Shown: positions 28,138 through 38,477, counted from the stretch's first letter. The stretch: DNA of 64,000 nt from Euonymus europaeus (GCA_963580455.1 OY756967.1:10190501-10254500); one strand, 5' to 3'. The notes: generated by a model from the letters alone, not told the origin. Numbers and translations: made by a program.

Positions 28138-29749
28138 TGTTGGTTGCTAAAATAATTTTAGAACATGCGGAAGCGTCTTACGGATCGTTCTTAGCATAGG
28201 TACAAATCAAAAATTTAATCGGAAGCCAAACAACCCTAGATTGTTACACGCCTATCAAGTGTTATCCTAGATCCAATTAATTTTGTAATTAATCCTAGCA
28301 TGCTTCTAGTATTAATTTCATACAAAATAATTCTTAGATCTAAACATATAATCATGGCATGAAGAAGGTTAGAAGAAGAATACCAACCTCTTTACTATCG
28401 AGGTCCAACGTGCTATCCGTCTTGATCACGAACTCAACACTTGATCACGAACACACGATCGGATCTTGAACACACCCTTTGTTTGATCACACCTCTTGAT
28501 CACGAACCACCAATTTAGAAAACAAGAATCACCAAGAATAGCCTATGTTGTTTCCTAGGTATTCTCTTTAATCTCCTTGCGAAAAAAGCAAAGCAAAAAA
28601 CCCAATTGGTAGTGAACCAAAAGAATCTCACACGGCCACCTCTCTAGGAACACTCGGCTCCTTTTTATTGGAAAAAATAACTTGGTTGTTTTCTCATGAA
28701 TGAATCACACGGCCAGCCCTTTTTATTTTATAAAACAAAACCTTTTCATTGTGTTAAAAAAGTCTCCTTTTAGGTTTTGTTTTCCTAATCCAAATGGAAC
28801 TAGGAAAAAACAAAACGGTGGCAATCCTTATCCATTCATAGAAAAATTGTTGTGTTTATATATATATAACAAATCATTATTTGAGTTGACTTCTAATCCC
28901 AATTGGATTCAAAGCCAAAACAAATATGGAATACTTTTAACAAGCATAATCGGAGCCCAAATTATCCACAATGGGCCGGCCATATATTGCTATGCAATAA
29001 CATGGTTTAAGCCTAGCTTGGCCCAATATTTCAAGAATTCAAGGCTCAAATTTGTTTTGTTCCTTGGTCCATTCTTGACTTTAATTTGTTTTTGATTATG
29101 TAAAATATTTATTTTACAATCTAAATCAAAACTCCGAGATTTGTTATTTTTACATAAATACACTTACAAGAATTTTGTATATCTTAACAAAAACAATTTT
29201 ATCTTAGGGTTATCTTTGGAAAAACAAAACCCAATAAAATTGTATCTATTTGTTATACAAATTCCATTCTTGTAACTTTTCCAACAACCGTTGTGATATG
29301 GTAAATTTTGCCGATCTTCCTTAAATAGGACAAGAGAATATATAGAGCTACCAAGGGGACTCCGCAGGACATACATATTGTGGCTCCCGAAATATTATTC
29401 TTTACCGTCAAACTCTATGACTAGGAATAATATAACAATCCAATGTTCGTCTGACACTACCTAAACTTTGGATGCACTCCCCAATATGTACGATTCTTAC
29501 ATCGAGGCTTTTCCATAATTAGAAACCTATCCCTGACCTATGGGAAGTGTACATGCATATCCTCCATGCAACACCCGGTAAGATGGAGTGAATTTATTCG
29601 TACTATCGAACACTCCAAAATCCATATTTTCTCTGAGCTCCAGATTCCTTTATATCTATCCTCTAAGCGTATTAAATTGACCCGTCGATCAATTTAACTC
29701 ACAACGCTTGATTCGTTAGAATCACTATGCATAGTTTCTAGATAGATTA
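28138..29749 (-). repeat. Outer LTR, downstream part (minus-strand sense)
   Basis: Non-coding LTR sequence with no homology to the satellite. It contains the motif CTTGATCACGAAC three times (28421-28433, 28440-28452, 28495-28507), with related TTTGATCACAC and GGATCTTGAAC in between. An open frame of 131 codons at 28700-29095 on the plus strand has no recognisable domain and runs against the LTR's sense. I treat it as incidental. The right edge joins the 39-bp Athila LTR remnant. Confidence 0.75.
28421..28507. repeat. Short direct repeats CTTGATCACGAAC in the outer LTR
   Basis: Three exact 13-bp copies at 28421, 28440 and 28495, each containing the palindrome TGATCA. Their position inside an LTR fits a regulatory or leader repeat, but no function can be read from sequence. 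Confidence 0.8.
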
Positions 29750-29788
29750 ATTTTATCACTTTAAGAACGTACATTCTGGCACTTATCA
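29750..29788 (-). repeat. Remnant of the Athila 3' LTR (39 bp)
   Basis: These 39 bases are identical to the start (minus-strand sense) of the 5' LTR at 40101-40139, ending on the plus strand in GGCACTTATCA. Beyond 29750 the match stops and outer-LTR sequence begins. About 1489 bp of the 3' LTR is therefore missing. The polypurine tract directly adjacent confirms this is the true 5' edge of the 3' LTR. Confidence 0.88.
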
Positions 29789-29804
29789 CAACCCCCCAAC
29801 CAGC
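29789..29804 (-). promoter_or_regulatory. Athila polypurine tract (plus-strand primer site)
   Basis: On the minus strand the sequence GCTGGTTGGGGGGTTG lies directly before TGATAAGTGCC, the first bases of the 3' LTR. A G-rich tract at this position primes plus-strand DNA synthesis in LTR retrotransposons. The tract includes T residues, so its exact limits are uncertain. Confidence 0.75.
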
Positions 29805-30880
29805 TTATTACTAGTCCCTAGTAATTCAAGCGTAAAAATGTTATGAGAAATGAGTGAAAGTAACAATACTAGAACAAAAGGTAAGAGATCACAATTCCTA
29901 TCCAGATTAGTATAGTCACAACTTCCAACACTTGTGTGTGTGTGCTAAGCCAAAACCTTCATACCACAATCCATAATGCATATAACCTCAAACAAATTAT
30001 CCAAGTAAAAGCCTCAACTCCATATTCTCACAGGGTATAGAAGGATTTTTGGGCTATGAATTTCTCTCATGGAGTTGGAAAATAGATATGCACTCAGAAG
30101 AAAAGTCAATTTAAGGACAAACAAATAAACAAACATTGATCAAATGATAGGTATATTAGCTGTCAAGAACTTCCACCAGTCTTACCACAAACCTGCTTTG
30201 GAATTCTATTGATCAACATTTTCCAATTGACAAACTAATAGAGCCTTATCACTGATAAATGACGAATACACATAACAATTTTTTCTCTTTTTTTCCTTTT
30301 CTTCTTTTTTTTTTTTTTTTCCTTTTCCTTTTTTATGTCTCGAATTCATAATCTCGAATTCATAATATAGAACATCTCAAACAAAGGCCCAGCAAAATTA
30401 CAACATTGTTCTCAAACATTGATCAATATCATCCTCAGCATACATCCAATCATTCCACAAACCATGTAATGGTGTTCATTGACAGCAATTATCCATTTCA
30501 AGAGATCAATGCAAGTTCATAAGTTGTTTACTCATTTCTCTCCACTCATTTGTGCTTGAACCAGAAAATAGTCTTAGTCATATGCATTATCATCCATCTT
30601 ACCACAAGGCTTAGTATTGGTGGAAAACAAATGTGTTAAAAGTTGCTTTCTAATAATCCAGATAGAAAAATTGACTCAAACTAATTGTACCAGTACCAAA
30701 ACATCAAAGTGCATGAATATGCCACCACCCCCAACCTAAACCAAACATTGTCCGCAATGTGAAAATTCGCAATGTGAAAATGACGAAGTATGGAAAAGCA
30801 ATGCAATGCAAAGAAACAGAAGATAGAAAAATACAACCTGAGGTGGAAGATGCTCGGACAATGGTGGAAGGAGAAGATGG
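29805..30880 (-). other. Athila 3' non-coding region
   Basis: No reading frame with recognisable content. It holds a pure pyrimidine run on the plus strand at 30279-30334 (a 56-nt polypurine run in the element's sense), followed by a 14-bp direct duplication (TCTCGAATTCATAA, 30338-30365). Another near-exact 15-bp duplication (CGCAATGTGAAAATT) lies at 30753-30782. Near 30727-30735 the minus strand reads TTGGGGGTGG, a second polypurine-like motif of the kind often seen after the third ORF in Athila elements. Confidence 0.7.
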
Positions 30881-31864
30881 TTAGCGCCGTACCATGTCCA
30901 TGAGGACATTCAGCATGTGTTCCAGCCGCTGTTGGCCAACCTCCAACCTATGCAGACGGGCTAAGATGTCGTGAATGTGGTCAGTCGAAGGTAGTGCAGC
31001 AGCAGAAGAGTCAGACGCTTCCATTGGTAAAGAAATTGGACGTCGCGGTGTTCGTTGTCGACGAGCACTGGAAAGCATGTGGCTAGTACTCTGACGCCAG
31101 GTAGAGTTCTCCAAAACAGTCACCGGATAATTGGAAGTTGTCTGACTGGGAGGTGGGAGAATGCCCATACTGAAAAGCAACCGCGTGATGAGCCTCGGGA
31201 AAAATAATCTCCCAACCTTGGTTTTTTGTCTCTCCACAAGAGTCTTCGCCTTAAGAATGCTCTCAAGGTAAATCCGGCCAATATCAAACCAGGCTCCGCG
31301 ATACATGTAATATAGGACAGAGAGTATGTTACCCTGTCGTTGTTGACTGTGTCAAATGGGGCAAAGGTTACTTCGGATGGCATCATCAAGCATCCACATC
31401 ATGGACGGCAAATAAGAGCGGCGTGTAGAAGCAGCGTTATTCGGATCGTGTCGCCCTTGACACAGATCATCAATCATCTCTTGATGGGAAATAGAGATCG
31501 GCGCTTGAAAACCTTCAGCGACGTCAGCGGTAGGTGGATAACCTAAACACTTGCAAATATCCGCTGACGTGAATTGAAGCCGAAGACCAGGGATGTCAAC
31601 CTGATACACTGGTGGAGTGCCAGAAGAGTGTGGTAACTTGAGAAGAGTATGGTAAAAGGAGCGAACGATGTGAGGATACACCGGTAAGTCGTCTTTTGGA
31701 TCTGGATCAACCAAGAACAGCAGAGAATGGTCACGGAGGTAGCTCATGGCCCATCGGTTGGCAGAATCGTTCAGGATTTTGGAATTGATTCGCCGTTCTG
31801 GCATGATTGTAGCTCTGGCGAATAAGTCCACCATGGCAACAGGATCGCGGGGGCTGCGCGACAT
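30881..31864 (-). pseudogene. Athila env-like third ORF, broken by one in-frame TGA
   Basis: The reading frame starts at the ATG at 31864, runs to a TGA at 31352-31354, continues in the same frame and ends at the TAA at 30881-30883. Without the inner stop it would be about 327 codons. The N-terminal part resembles the conserved domain of the third ORF downstream of integrase in Athila elements (stretches like SANRWAMSYL and CLGYPPTADV). The part after the stop keeps plausible protein (GAWFDIGRIY) and ends in a leucine-rich, possibly helical segment (HDILARLHRLEVGQQRLEHM). The same frame stays open upstream of this ATG to 31966 and would add a very hydrophobic stretch of about 34 residues. That could be a membrane anchor or just translated pyrimidine-rich leader. 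Function of these 'env-like' ORFs is not established; I infer the label from position and resemblance. Confidence 0.7.
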
Positions 31865-32681
31865 ACTGTGAAGGAGGAAGAGAAAGATGATCAGAAAAGA
31901 CAAATTAAGAAAGGGAGAGTTGAAAAGCAGGAAGAAACAGAGTGTGCGAAGAGAAAACAAAAACAATTAGGTTTTTTTTTATTATTATTTTTTATTTTTT
32001 TTTAATCATCGGTGAAGAAGATATAAACAATTATATCACTAATTACACCAGGAAAATTCCCAGGAAAGATTGGAGGGACACAGTGGTCCACTTAAATACC
32101 AAACTCCTTAGACAGAATTTTCCTAGACATGCAATTAGTAACATAATATATCATACCATCTTACCCGATCAAAATATATATTGCAGAAGCAATCCCAAAT
32201 ATATAAATATAAATAGATATACTATTTTTTTTTTTTCAACCAATGCACATGCATAAGTAAGGTAACAGAGGCTCATTCCAGTGACTTATGTGCTAACGCC
32301 ATCGAGTGTTTTCCTTCGGCCTATCAGGAGACCACAGCTTTTGTCCACAGGATCAAAATGTAAACCTTCAGGTCTTATACTAATGACAATACCGTCATGA
32401 GATGCTCTCCCTCCCAGCTGCCCTATAAGTAAACATTTGAAGATCCAAACCACATTAAGCTGGTGGAGAAAGCTCACACCGTAGACATATGGGCGCAATC
32501 AAGCCCCACGCACACAAAAGTGTACAGTGACCACCTCAAGGTGAAAGTAAAAGTGAATATGCTAAGAAAATGTGCAACTGAACTAAATGCTTGATTGAAC
32601 ACACAAAGATAATGAGAAAGAAATATGGGTTGCCTCCCATAAGCGCTAAATTTAGCGTCGTCAGCCAGACGAAATAGCGTT
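31865..32681 (-). other. Athila spacer between integrase and env-like ORF
   Basis: Non-coding stretch of about 800 bp. It contains a T-rich run at about 31971-32004 and another at about 32225-32237. Close to the pol stop, the minus strand reads AGCGCTTATGGGAGGCAACC (about 32628-32647), a stretch typical of the region just after integrase in Athila elements by my recollection of the family. A subgenomic or spliced env-like RNA would need signals here. I cannot identify a specific splice acceptor. Confidence 0.65.
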
Positions 32682-35498
32682 TCAAGTGAGTGGAACAGGA
32701 TCAGAGAGCCTTAAATTCTCATCAAAATGTTCTGTTGCTGGCTCTAAATAGTGCTTGAGACGATGACCATTCACTTTAAAAATATTTCCCGTCTGTGGAT
32801 GTTGAAGATTCACTGCACCATGTGAAAAAACATGAGTAATAAGGAATGGACCATACCATCGTGAACGGAGCTTACCTGGGAATAGTCGGAGGCGTGAGTT
32901 ATATAATAAGACTTTCTGCCCAGGTTCAAAATGTTTTCTCAAAATGGTCTTATCATGATACGCCTTGGTCTTCTCCTTGTATATTTTAGAGCTCTCATAG
33001 GCTTCATTTCGGAGTTCTTCCAACTCACTCAACTGCAACTTTCGTTGCTCTCCTGCAGCCTTCATCTCGAAATTGTACTGTTTGATAGCCCAATATGCTT
33101 TATGCTCTAATTCGACTGGTAAGTGGCAGGGTTTGCCAAAAACCAACCTGTATGGTGACATTCCAATCGGAGTTTTGTAGGCTGTACGATAAGCCCATAG
33201 AGCATCCATGAGACGATCAGACCAATCCTTGCGTGAGGAGCTCACAGTCTTCTCCAATATCTGTTTAATTTCCCTATTACAGATTTCAGCTTGTCCGCTT
33301 GTCTGTGGATGATATGGCGTGGACACCTTATGTTTGACTCCGTACTTTTGCAATAGTGCTGCAAAAAGTTTATTATTGAAATGGGACCCTCCATCACTAA
33401 TGATCGCCCTGGGTGTTCCAAATCTTGCAAATATATTTTCTTTAAGGAATCTGAGAACAACTCGAGAATCATTAGTCTTTGATGGAACTGCTTCCACCCA
33501 TTTTGAAACATAATCCACAGCAAGTAAGATATATAAATAACCTTTAGATGAAGGAAAAGGTCCCATGAAATCAATACCCCAAACATCAAAAATTTCAACT
33601 ATTAGAATAGGTGATAAAGGCATCTGATTCCTAGATGAAAGATTACCTAACCTTTGACACCTATCACAAGTAGAGCAGAAAGTATATGCATCTTTGAACA
33701 AACTCGGCCAATGAAATCCACATTGCAATACTTTCAAAGCTGTCTTCTTTGGACCAGAATGTCCTCCACAAGCATCTGAGTGACAAAACGTGAGTATGGA
33801 TTGAAATTCTGATTCTGGCACACACCGTCTGATGATTTGGTCAGAACACCATTTGAAAAGGTATGGATCATCCCATATGTAATACTTTGATGTTGTCACG
33901 AGCTTATCCTTGTAAGTTCTTGGCACATTTCCTGGAAGATCACCTGTAACAAGGTAATTGACAATGTCAGCATACCATGGTGTAGAAATAGATAAAGATA
34001 ATAATTGCTCATCAGGAAAATTCTCATTTAGAGGCAAAGAGTCTTCTTCGGTCACTGAATTGTTCACCAAACGGCTGAGGTGATCGGCCACTACATTCTC
34101 GGATCCTTTTTTGTCCTTAATCTCCAGATCAAACTCTTGAAGTAATAGAATCCATCTAATCAAGCGAGGCTTTGCATCCTTCTTTTGAAGAAGGTACCTA
34201 AGAGCTGCATGGTCAGAAAATACAATTACTTTAGTACCAATCAAATATGCACGAAATTTTTCTAAAGCAAAAATAACAGAAAGGAGCTCCTTCTCTGTAG
34301 TGGAGTAGTTTAATTGGGCATCATTGAGTGTTCTACTGGCATAGTAGATAACATGAGGTACTTTATTTACTCGTTGTCCCAAAACTGCTCCTACAGCATA
34401 ATCAGAAGCATCGCACATTAGTTCAAAAGGGAGGCTCCAATTGGGAGGCATCATGATCGGTGCTGACGTAAGAAGAAGTTTAAGCTTGTTAAAAGCTGTC
34501 AAACATGTCTCATCAAACTCAAATGTCACATCCTTGGATAGTAAGTTACACAATGGCTTAGCTATCTTGGAGAAATCCTTGATGAACCTCCTGTAGAAAC
34601 CTGCATGTCCAAGGAAAGATCTTATTTCCTTAACTGTAGATGGAGGTGGAAGATTACTTACCAGATCCACTTTTGCTTTGTCAACTTCTATTCCCTTGCT
34701 AGAGATGATATGACCAAGCACAATTCCTTGTTGTACCATAAAATGACATTTTTCCCAGTTTAAAACTAGATTGCATTCTTGGCATCTTTCTAAGACCAAA
34801 GCGAGGTTATGAAGGCATTTATCAAAAGATGAACCAAATACACTAAAATCATCCATAAATGCCTCAATAATTTGCTCCACCATATCTGAAAATATGCTCA
34901 TCATACACCTTTGAAAAGTACCTGGAGCATTGCAAAGACCAAAAGGCATGCGCCTGTAGGCAAATGTACCATATGGACAAGTAAATGTCGTCTTGTCTTG
35001 ATCTTCTGGTGCTATTGCAATCTGATTGTAGCCCGAATATCCATCAAGAAAACAATAATGGCTATGACCTGTAAGACGTTCCAACATTTGATCAATAAAA
35101 GGTAGTGGAAAATGATCTTTTCTAGTACCTGAATTAAGCTTTCTGTAGTCAATGCAAACACGCCATCCTGTTTGAACTCGCGTGGGAACCAACTCATTAT
35201 CTTCATTAAGGACTACTGTAACTCCAGATTTCTTAGGAACCACTTGTACCGGACTAACCCATTTGCTATCAGAGATAGGGTAAATGATGCCAACATCTAG
35301 CAATTTGAGTACTTCTTTTAGCACCACCTCCTTCATTATTGGGTTAAGTCTGCGTTGGGCATCTCTTGTTGGTTTTGTTCCCTCCTCTAGCAGTATCCGA
35401 TGCATACATCTAGAGGGACTAATTCCTCTGATATCAGCAATACTCCATTCGATTGATGTTTTATGCTCTTTTAGTACTCTCAACAATTTCTTTTCTTC
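32682..35498 (-). CDS. Athila pol: reverse transcriptase, RNase H, integrase
   Basis: Downstream half of the gag-pol frame, in frame with gag-protease after a TGA at 35499-35501; no ATG starts it. Numbering below counts from the TTG at 35486 and covers 934 residues. Reverse transcriptase is about 30-300: D148 in FLDGYSGY and the FMDD catalytic pair D212/D213. RNase H is about 350-460: D359 in CDAS, E398 in TTEKE, D425 in SDH. Integrase is about 560-800: zinc-binding H569/H576/C604/C607 and the DDE triad D639, D698, E734 (spacing 58 and 35). A GPY/F-like module, RSRWYGPF, is near 874-881. There is no chromodomain, as expected for Athila. These domains copy the RNA into DNA and insert it. All key residues are present and no frameshift is seen, so only the upstream TGA separates this from an intact polyprotein. 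Confidence 0.93.
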   Translation of the reverse strand, partial: EEKKLLRVLKEHKTSIEWSIADIRGISPSRCMHRILLEEGTKPTRDAQRRLNPIMKEVVLKEVLKLLDVGIIYPISDSKWVSPVQVVPKKSGVTVVLNEDNELVPTRVQTGWRVCIDYRKLNSGTRKDHFPLPFIDQMLERLTGHSHYCFLDGYSGYNQIAIAPEDQDKTTFTCPYGTFAYRRMPFGLCNAPGTFQRCMMSIFSDMVEQIIEAFMDDFSVFGSSFDKCLHNLALVLERCQECNLVLNWEKCHFMVQQGIVLGHIISSKGIEVDKAKVDLVSNLPPPSTVKEIRSFLGHAGFYRRFIKDFSKIAKPLCNLLSKDVTFEFDETCLTAFNKLKLLLTSAPIMMPPNWSLPFELMCDASDYAVGAVLGQRVNKVPHVIYYASRTLNDAQLNYSTTEKELLSVIFALEKFRAYLIGTKVIVFSDHAALRYLLQKKDAKPRLIRWILLLQEFDLEIKDKKGSENVVADHLSRLVNNSVTEEDSLPLNENFPDEQLLSLSISTPWYADIVNYLVTGDLPGNVPRTYKDKLVTTSKYYIWDDPYLFKWCSDQIIRRCVPESEFQSILTFCHSDACGGHSGPKKTALKVLQCGFHWPSLFKDAYTFCSTCDRCQRLGNLSSRNQMPLSPILIVEIFDVWGIDFMGPFPSSKGYLYILLAVDYVSKWVEAVPSKTNDSRVVLRFLKENIFARFGTPRAIISDGGSHFNNKLFAALLQKYGVKHKVSTPYHPQTSGQAEICNREIKQILEKTVSSSRKDWSDRLMDALWAYRTAYKTPIGMSPYRLVFGKPCHLPVELEHKAYWAIKQYNFEMKAAGEQRKLQLSELEELRNEAYESSKIYKEKTKAYHDKTILRKHFEPGQKVLLYNSRLRLFPGKLRSRWYGPFLITHVFSHGAVNLQHPQTGNIFKVNGHRLKHYLEPATEHFDENLRLSDPVPLT

Positions 35499-35501
35499 TC
35501 A
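35499..35501 (-). other. In-frame TGA separating gag-protease from pol
   Basis: The codons read GAT-TGA-GAA-GAA-AAG, with pol continuing in the same frame. The context does not match the common plant-virus readthrough contexts (TAG-CARYYA, TGA-CGG, TGA-CTA). The simplest reading is one point mutation, for example CGA to TGA by deamination of methylated CpG. Programmed readthrough is possible but unsupported. Confidence 0.8.
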
Positions 35502-38075
35502 ATCACTGAGGTCAGACGCAATGATTACTGGCAATGTACTTCCTTCACCCACATACGCGTACTTCAAATGCTTTGGTAGTTCCTTCAACTCCAATTGAGG
35601 TGCCTGCACAACAGATGGTACAAGTTTTGTCTTAGGCACTAGTAAAGGCTCAAAGGCAGAAATATACATACCTAAAGAAGGTAAAGCTTCAAGGCGAGCT
35701 AAGACTTTGCTAGCTTGTTTATCCTCATCGATGGTTCCAAAGTCATGAATTAAAACTTTGTCCACAATATCTCGACCACAACTTTCATTGAACACTTGTT
35801 GACAAATTGTATCTAACGCATCTAAGTGAAAACAGTAATGTTCATCACTTGGTAATTTGAGTGCTCCAAATACCTTGTACTCAATCGTTTGTCCCTGCAC
35901 ATTCATAGTTAGTGTACCCTTTTGAACATCAATTTTAGTACCTGCTGTGGCCATGAATGGACGACCAAGAATTAAGGTTAACTTTACTTCTGACAAAGGA
36001 ATCGGCTCCATCTCCAATACTAGAAAATCAGCAGGTAAGATTAATCCGTCAACTTTGACTAATACATCTTCTAGAATACCCCTAGGGTATTTGATCGATC
36101 TATCTGCCAACTGGATGCTCACAGAGGTCGCCTTTAGTTCCCCTATATTCAAAGATTCAAAAACAGAAAAAGGCATTAGATTGACAGATGCACCTAAGTC
36201 AAGAAGAGCTTTCTCAAACCTGTGACCCCCAATGATACAAGGGATAGTAAAACTGCCCGGATCTTTTAGCTTGGGAGGGAGTTTGCTTTGTAGAACAGCT
36301 GAAACTTCCTCAGAAACCTTAATCGTTTCAAACTCTTTGAACTTCCTCTTATTTGTGCACAAATCCTTGAGGAATTTTGCATATTTTGGCATTTGTTTGA
36401 TGGCATCTAAAAGAGGAATGTTAATCTCCACCTTCTTGAAAGTATCCAAGATTCCTTGCATTGGATCTTCTTTCTTTGATTTCTGCAATCTGCTAGGAAA
36501 AGGAGCATGTGAAGAAATATAATTTGGAAGGTTAGAGTTAACCTGAAGGTTTGGCGTTTCCTGGAAAGGAGTAGCACTGCTACTAGAATTTGGATCTAGA
36601 ACGTCTGGATTGATCATATTGTCAGAGTCAAGGTTCTTCTCTTCTTCTGGCACGCTCATTTTTCGAATTGTTTTCCCTCCCCTCAGAGTGATTGTTTTAG
36701 CATGTTCATTAATCTTAGGGTTGACAACAACTTGGCCAGGAAGCTTTCCAGGTTCTCTTTGATTTAATGCAGTGGCTAACTGTCCCATTTGTTGTTCCAA
36801 ATTTGCAATGGCGTTATCAGTTTTCTGCATGAATGCTTGAGTGCTCTGTGCCATAGATGTAACCATATCTTCAAGTGATGGTTTCGGAGGCTCCACTTGA
36901 ACCCGATGTTGTGGTAATTGAGCAAAAGGTTGTTGCATTGGTTGATTATTACTCCACCTAAAATTTGGATGATTCCTCCATCCTGGATTGTAGGTAGGAG
37001 CAAATGGATCATTCCTTGGCCTTTGCATTTGGTTTTGATTCTGATTTGGATAAGTACCGAATGCATTTATTTGAGCATCCAAGACCGCAACTTCATTTTG
37101 TGGACAACTTTCCATAGCATGTCCAGGTGTACTGCACACAGCACACACTTGAGAGCCTGGAACGATTAACTGCTTCACCATATTTGTCAAGTTTGCAATT
37201 TGGGCTTCCATGTTTGAACTTGATTGTGCTTCGTAGATTCCAGCCCTTTTCTGAGGTTCTCTCACTCTGTTGTAGCTCCATTGTTGAGAATTAGTTGACA
37301 GAGTTTCGAACATCTCCCTGGCTTGTCCGGCATTGTTATTCATCAATCCACCACCAGATGTGGCGTCCACCATTTTGCGATCTGAATCCAGCATCCCTTC
37401 ATAAAAATATTGCATTAGTAGCCATTCTTGAATATTATGATGAGGACAAGAGCTTAAGAGCCTCTTGTATCTCTCCCAATATTCGTGGAATGCTTCTCCA
37501 TCATTTTGTTGGATGCTCACTATCTCTTTCCTTATTTTATTTGTCTTTTGAGCTGGAAAGAATTTCGTCAAGAACTTGTTTGCCAAATCTGTCCATGTTC
37601 TAATTGAAGCTCTTGGTAAAGAGTGAAGCCATGTCTTTGCTTGTTCCTTCAGACTAAATGGAAACAATCGCAGATGAACCTGCTCATCAGTTAAACCTCT
37701 TATTTTAATTGTGGAACAGACATCAGAGAATTCTTTAAGATGCATGTGAGGATCTTCTCCAGCATGGCCTAAGAACGTAGGCAACAAATGAATCATTCCT
37801 GACTTTAGTTCAAAGTTGTCTACAGTAGTCTGAGGGTAGACAATGCATGAAGCTTGATCTGCTGCTTGAGGCACAGAGAAATCCTTAAGTGGCTTGTTCA
37901 TGTTATCTGGTTCTTCTTCCATTTGAACTGGGGCTGTGGGACTTGTAGTTGGTGATGACAAAGGTGATCTCTCTGGAGTGCGATGCTCTCTTTGACAAAA
38001 TAAACGGATATCCGCTAATTTTGTGCTTAACGAAATGTTGTCACTCGATAAGTTCCCAAGATTTGAGCTGGACAT
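35499..38075 (-). CDS. Athila gag-protease (858 aa), ending in an in-frame TGA
   Basis: Starts at the ATG at 38075 after the leader. The N-terminal half holds the retrotransposon Gag capsid-type domain (about 95-230; landmarks TWLHSLPRASI near 148 and AFHEYWERYKRLL near 195). A zinc knuckle CAVCSTPGHAMESC is at 311-324 (C311, C314, H319, C324). A Q/N/P-rich linker follows, with a predicted helical stretch near 400-435. The retroviral-type aspartic protease is about 605-740, with D626 in the DLGAS motif usual for Athila and ILGRP at 702-706. Gag packages the RNA and the protease cleaves the polyprotein. The frame ends in TGA at 35499-35501, and the same frame continues directly into pol. Related Athila elements usually have one uninterrupted gag-pol frame, so the TGA is probably a mutation. 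Confidence 0.92.
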   Translation of the reverse strand: MSSSNLGNLSSDNISLSTKLADIRLFCQREHRTPERSPLSSPTTSPTAPVQMEEEPDNMNKPLKDFSVPQAADQASCIVYPQTTVDNFELKSGMIHLLPTFLGHAGEDPHMHLKEFSDVCSTIKIRGLTDEQVHLRLFPFSLKEQAKTWLHSLPRASIRTWTDLANKFLTKFFPAQKTNKIRKEIVSIQQNDGEAFHEYWERYKRLLSSCPHHNIQEWLLMQYFYEGMLDSDRKMVDATSGGGLMNNNAGQAREMFETLSTNSQQWSYNRVREPQKRAGIYEAQSSSNMEAQIANLTNMVKQLIVPGSQVCAVCSTPGHAMESCPQNEVAVLDAQINAFGTYPNQNQNQMQRPRNDPFAPTYNPGWRNHPNFRWSNNQPMQQPFAQLPQHRVQVEPPKPSLEDMVTSMAQSTQAFMQKTDNAIANLEQQMGQLATALNQREPGKLPGQVVVNPKINEHAKTITLRGGKTIRKMSVPEEEKNLDSDNMINPDVLDPNSSSSATPFQETPNLQVNSNLPNYISSHAPFPSRLQKSKKEDPMQGILDTFKKVEINIPLLDAIKQMPKYAKFLKDLCTNKRKFKEFETIKVSEEVSAVLQSKLPPKLKDPGSFTIPCIIGGHRFEKALLDLGASVNLMPFSVFESLNIGELKATSVSIQLADRSIKYPRGILEDVLVKVDGLILPADFLVLEMEPIPLSEVKLTLILGRPFMATAGTKIDVQKGTLTMNVQGQTIEYKVFGALKLPSDEHYCFHLDALDTICQQVFNESCGRDIVDKVLIHDFGTIDEDKQASKVLARLEALPSLGMYISAFEPLLVPKTKLVPSVVQAPQLELKELPKHLKYAYVGEGSTLPVIIASDLSD

Positions 38076-38123
38076 TCATGTATCTGCAAAATAGGAAAAA
38101 TAACAATATAAATGAACTACTTA

Positions 38124-38477
38124 GGTGGCGAGGCCAGCCATGAACATAAATTAATATAGAGAAAATTTGGCGGATGGCAGTGCCAATCACAACCAGAGGA
38201 TTAAAGAAGTTAGTTGACAATATATAAAAAGTTAGTATACAGAAGAAATAAAATGGGGCAGAAAAGGCCAACCATAAAAAAATGATGTTAGTAAATAATA
38301 AGGTATATTAATAGGCGGTAGAACCAGCCATTAATATTAATAGATATATACATATATCAACAATAGTAGGTGGTAGAACCAACCATTAATATTAATAGAT
38401 ATATACATATATTAAGAATAGTAGGCGGTTTGAACCAGCCATTAATAGAAAATAAAATGGGGCATTTAAGCCAACCA
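38124..38477. repeat. Seven small hairpin motifs in the Athila leader
   Basis: Inverted repeats at 38124-38139 (GGTGGCGAGGCCAGCC), 38167-38186 (TTGGC...GCCAA), 38254-38274 (TGG-GGC...GCC-AA-CCA), 38314-38329 (GGCGGTAGAACCAGCC), 38369-38384 (GGTGGTAGAACCAACC), 38424-38440 (GGCGGTTTGAACCAGCC) and 38458-38477 (TGGGGCATTTAAGCCAACCA). Several differences between copies come in pairs that preserve base pairing, for example GGC/GCC against GGT/ACC. Confidence 0.8.
38312..38449. repeat. 55-bp tandem repeat, about 2.5 copies, in the Athila leader
   Basis: Units start at 38312, 38367 and 38422, each opening TAGGYGGT. Copies 1 and 2 share a long AT-rich stretch (ATTAATAGATATATACATAT); copy 3 is cut short near 38449. 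Each unit carries one of the leader hairpins. Confidence 0.88.

Noticed and set aside
28138..28200. Treating 28138-40428 as one intact LTR retrotransposon with LTRs at both ends
   Set aside because: The outer ends are not copies of each other beyond TGTTGG/CCAACA. The primer binding site and polypurine tract define a separate, nested element with its own TGATAAG...AATAACA LTR.
28700..29095. 131-codon open frame in the outer LTR, plus strand
   Set aside because: It lies antisense within an LTR, has no recognisable domain, and has low-complexity AT-rich composition.
32682..32900. Possible chromodomain at the integrase C terminus
   Set aside because: After the GPY/F-like module the protein ends within about 50 residues with no aromatic-cage pattern. 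This fits Athila rather than a chromovirus.
33242..38143. Several 60-118-codon frames overlapping gag-pol on both strands
   Set aside because: They are shadows of the real gag-pol reading frame, without domains or plausible starts.
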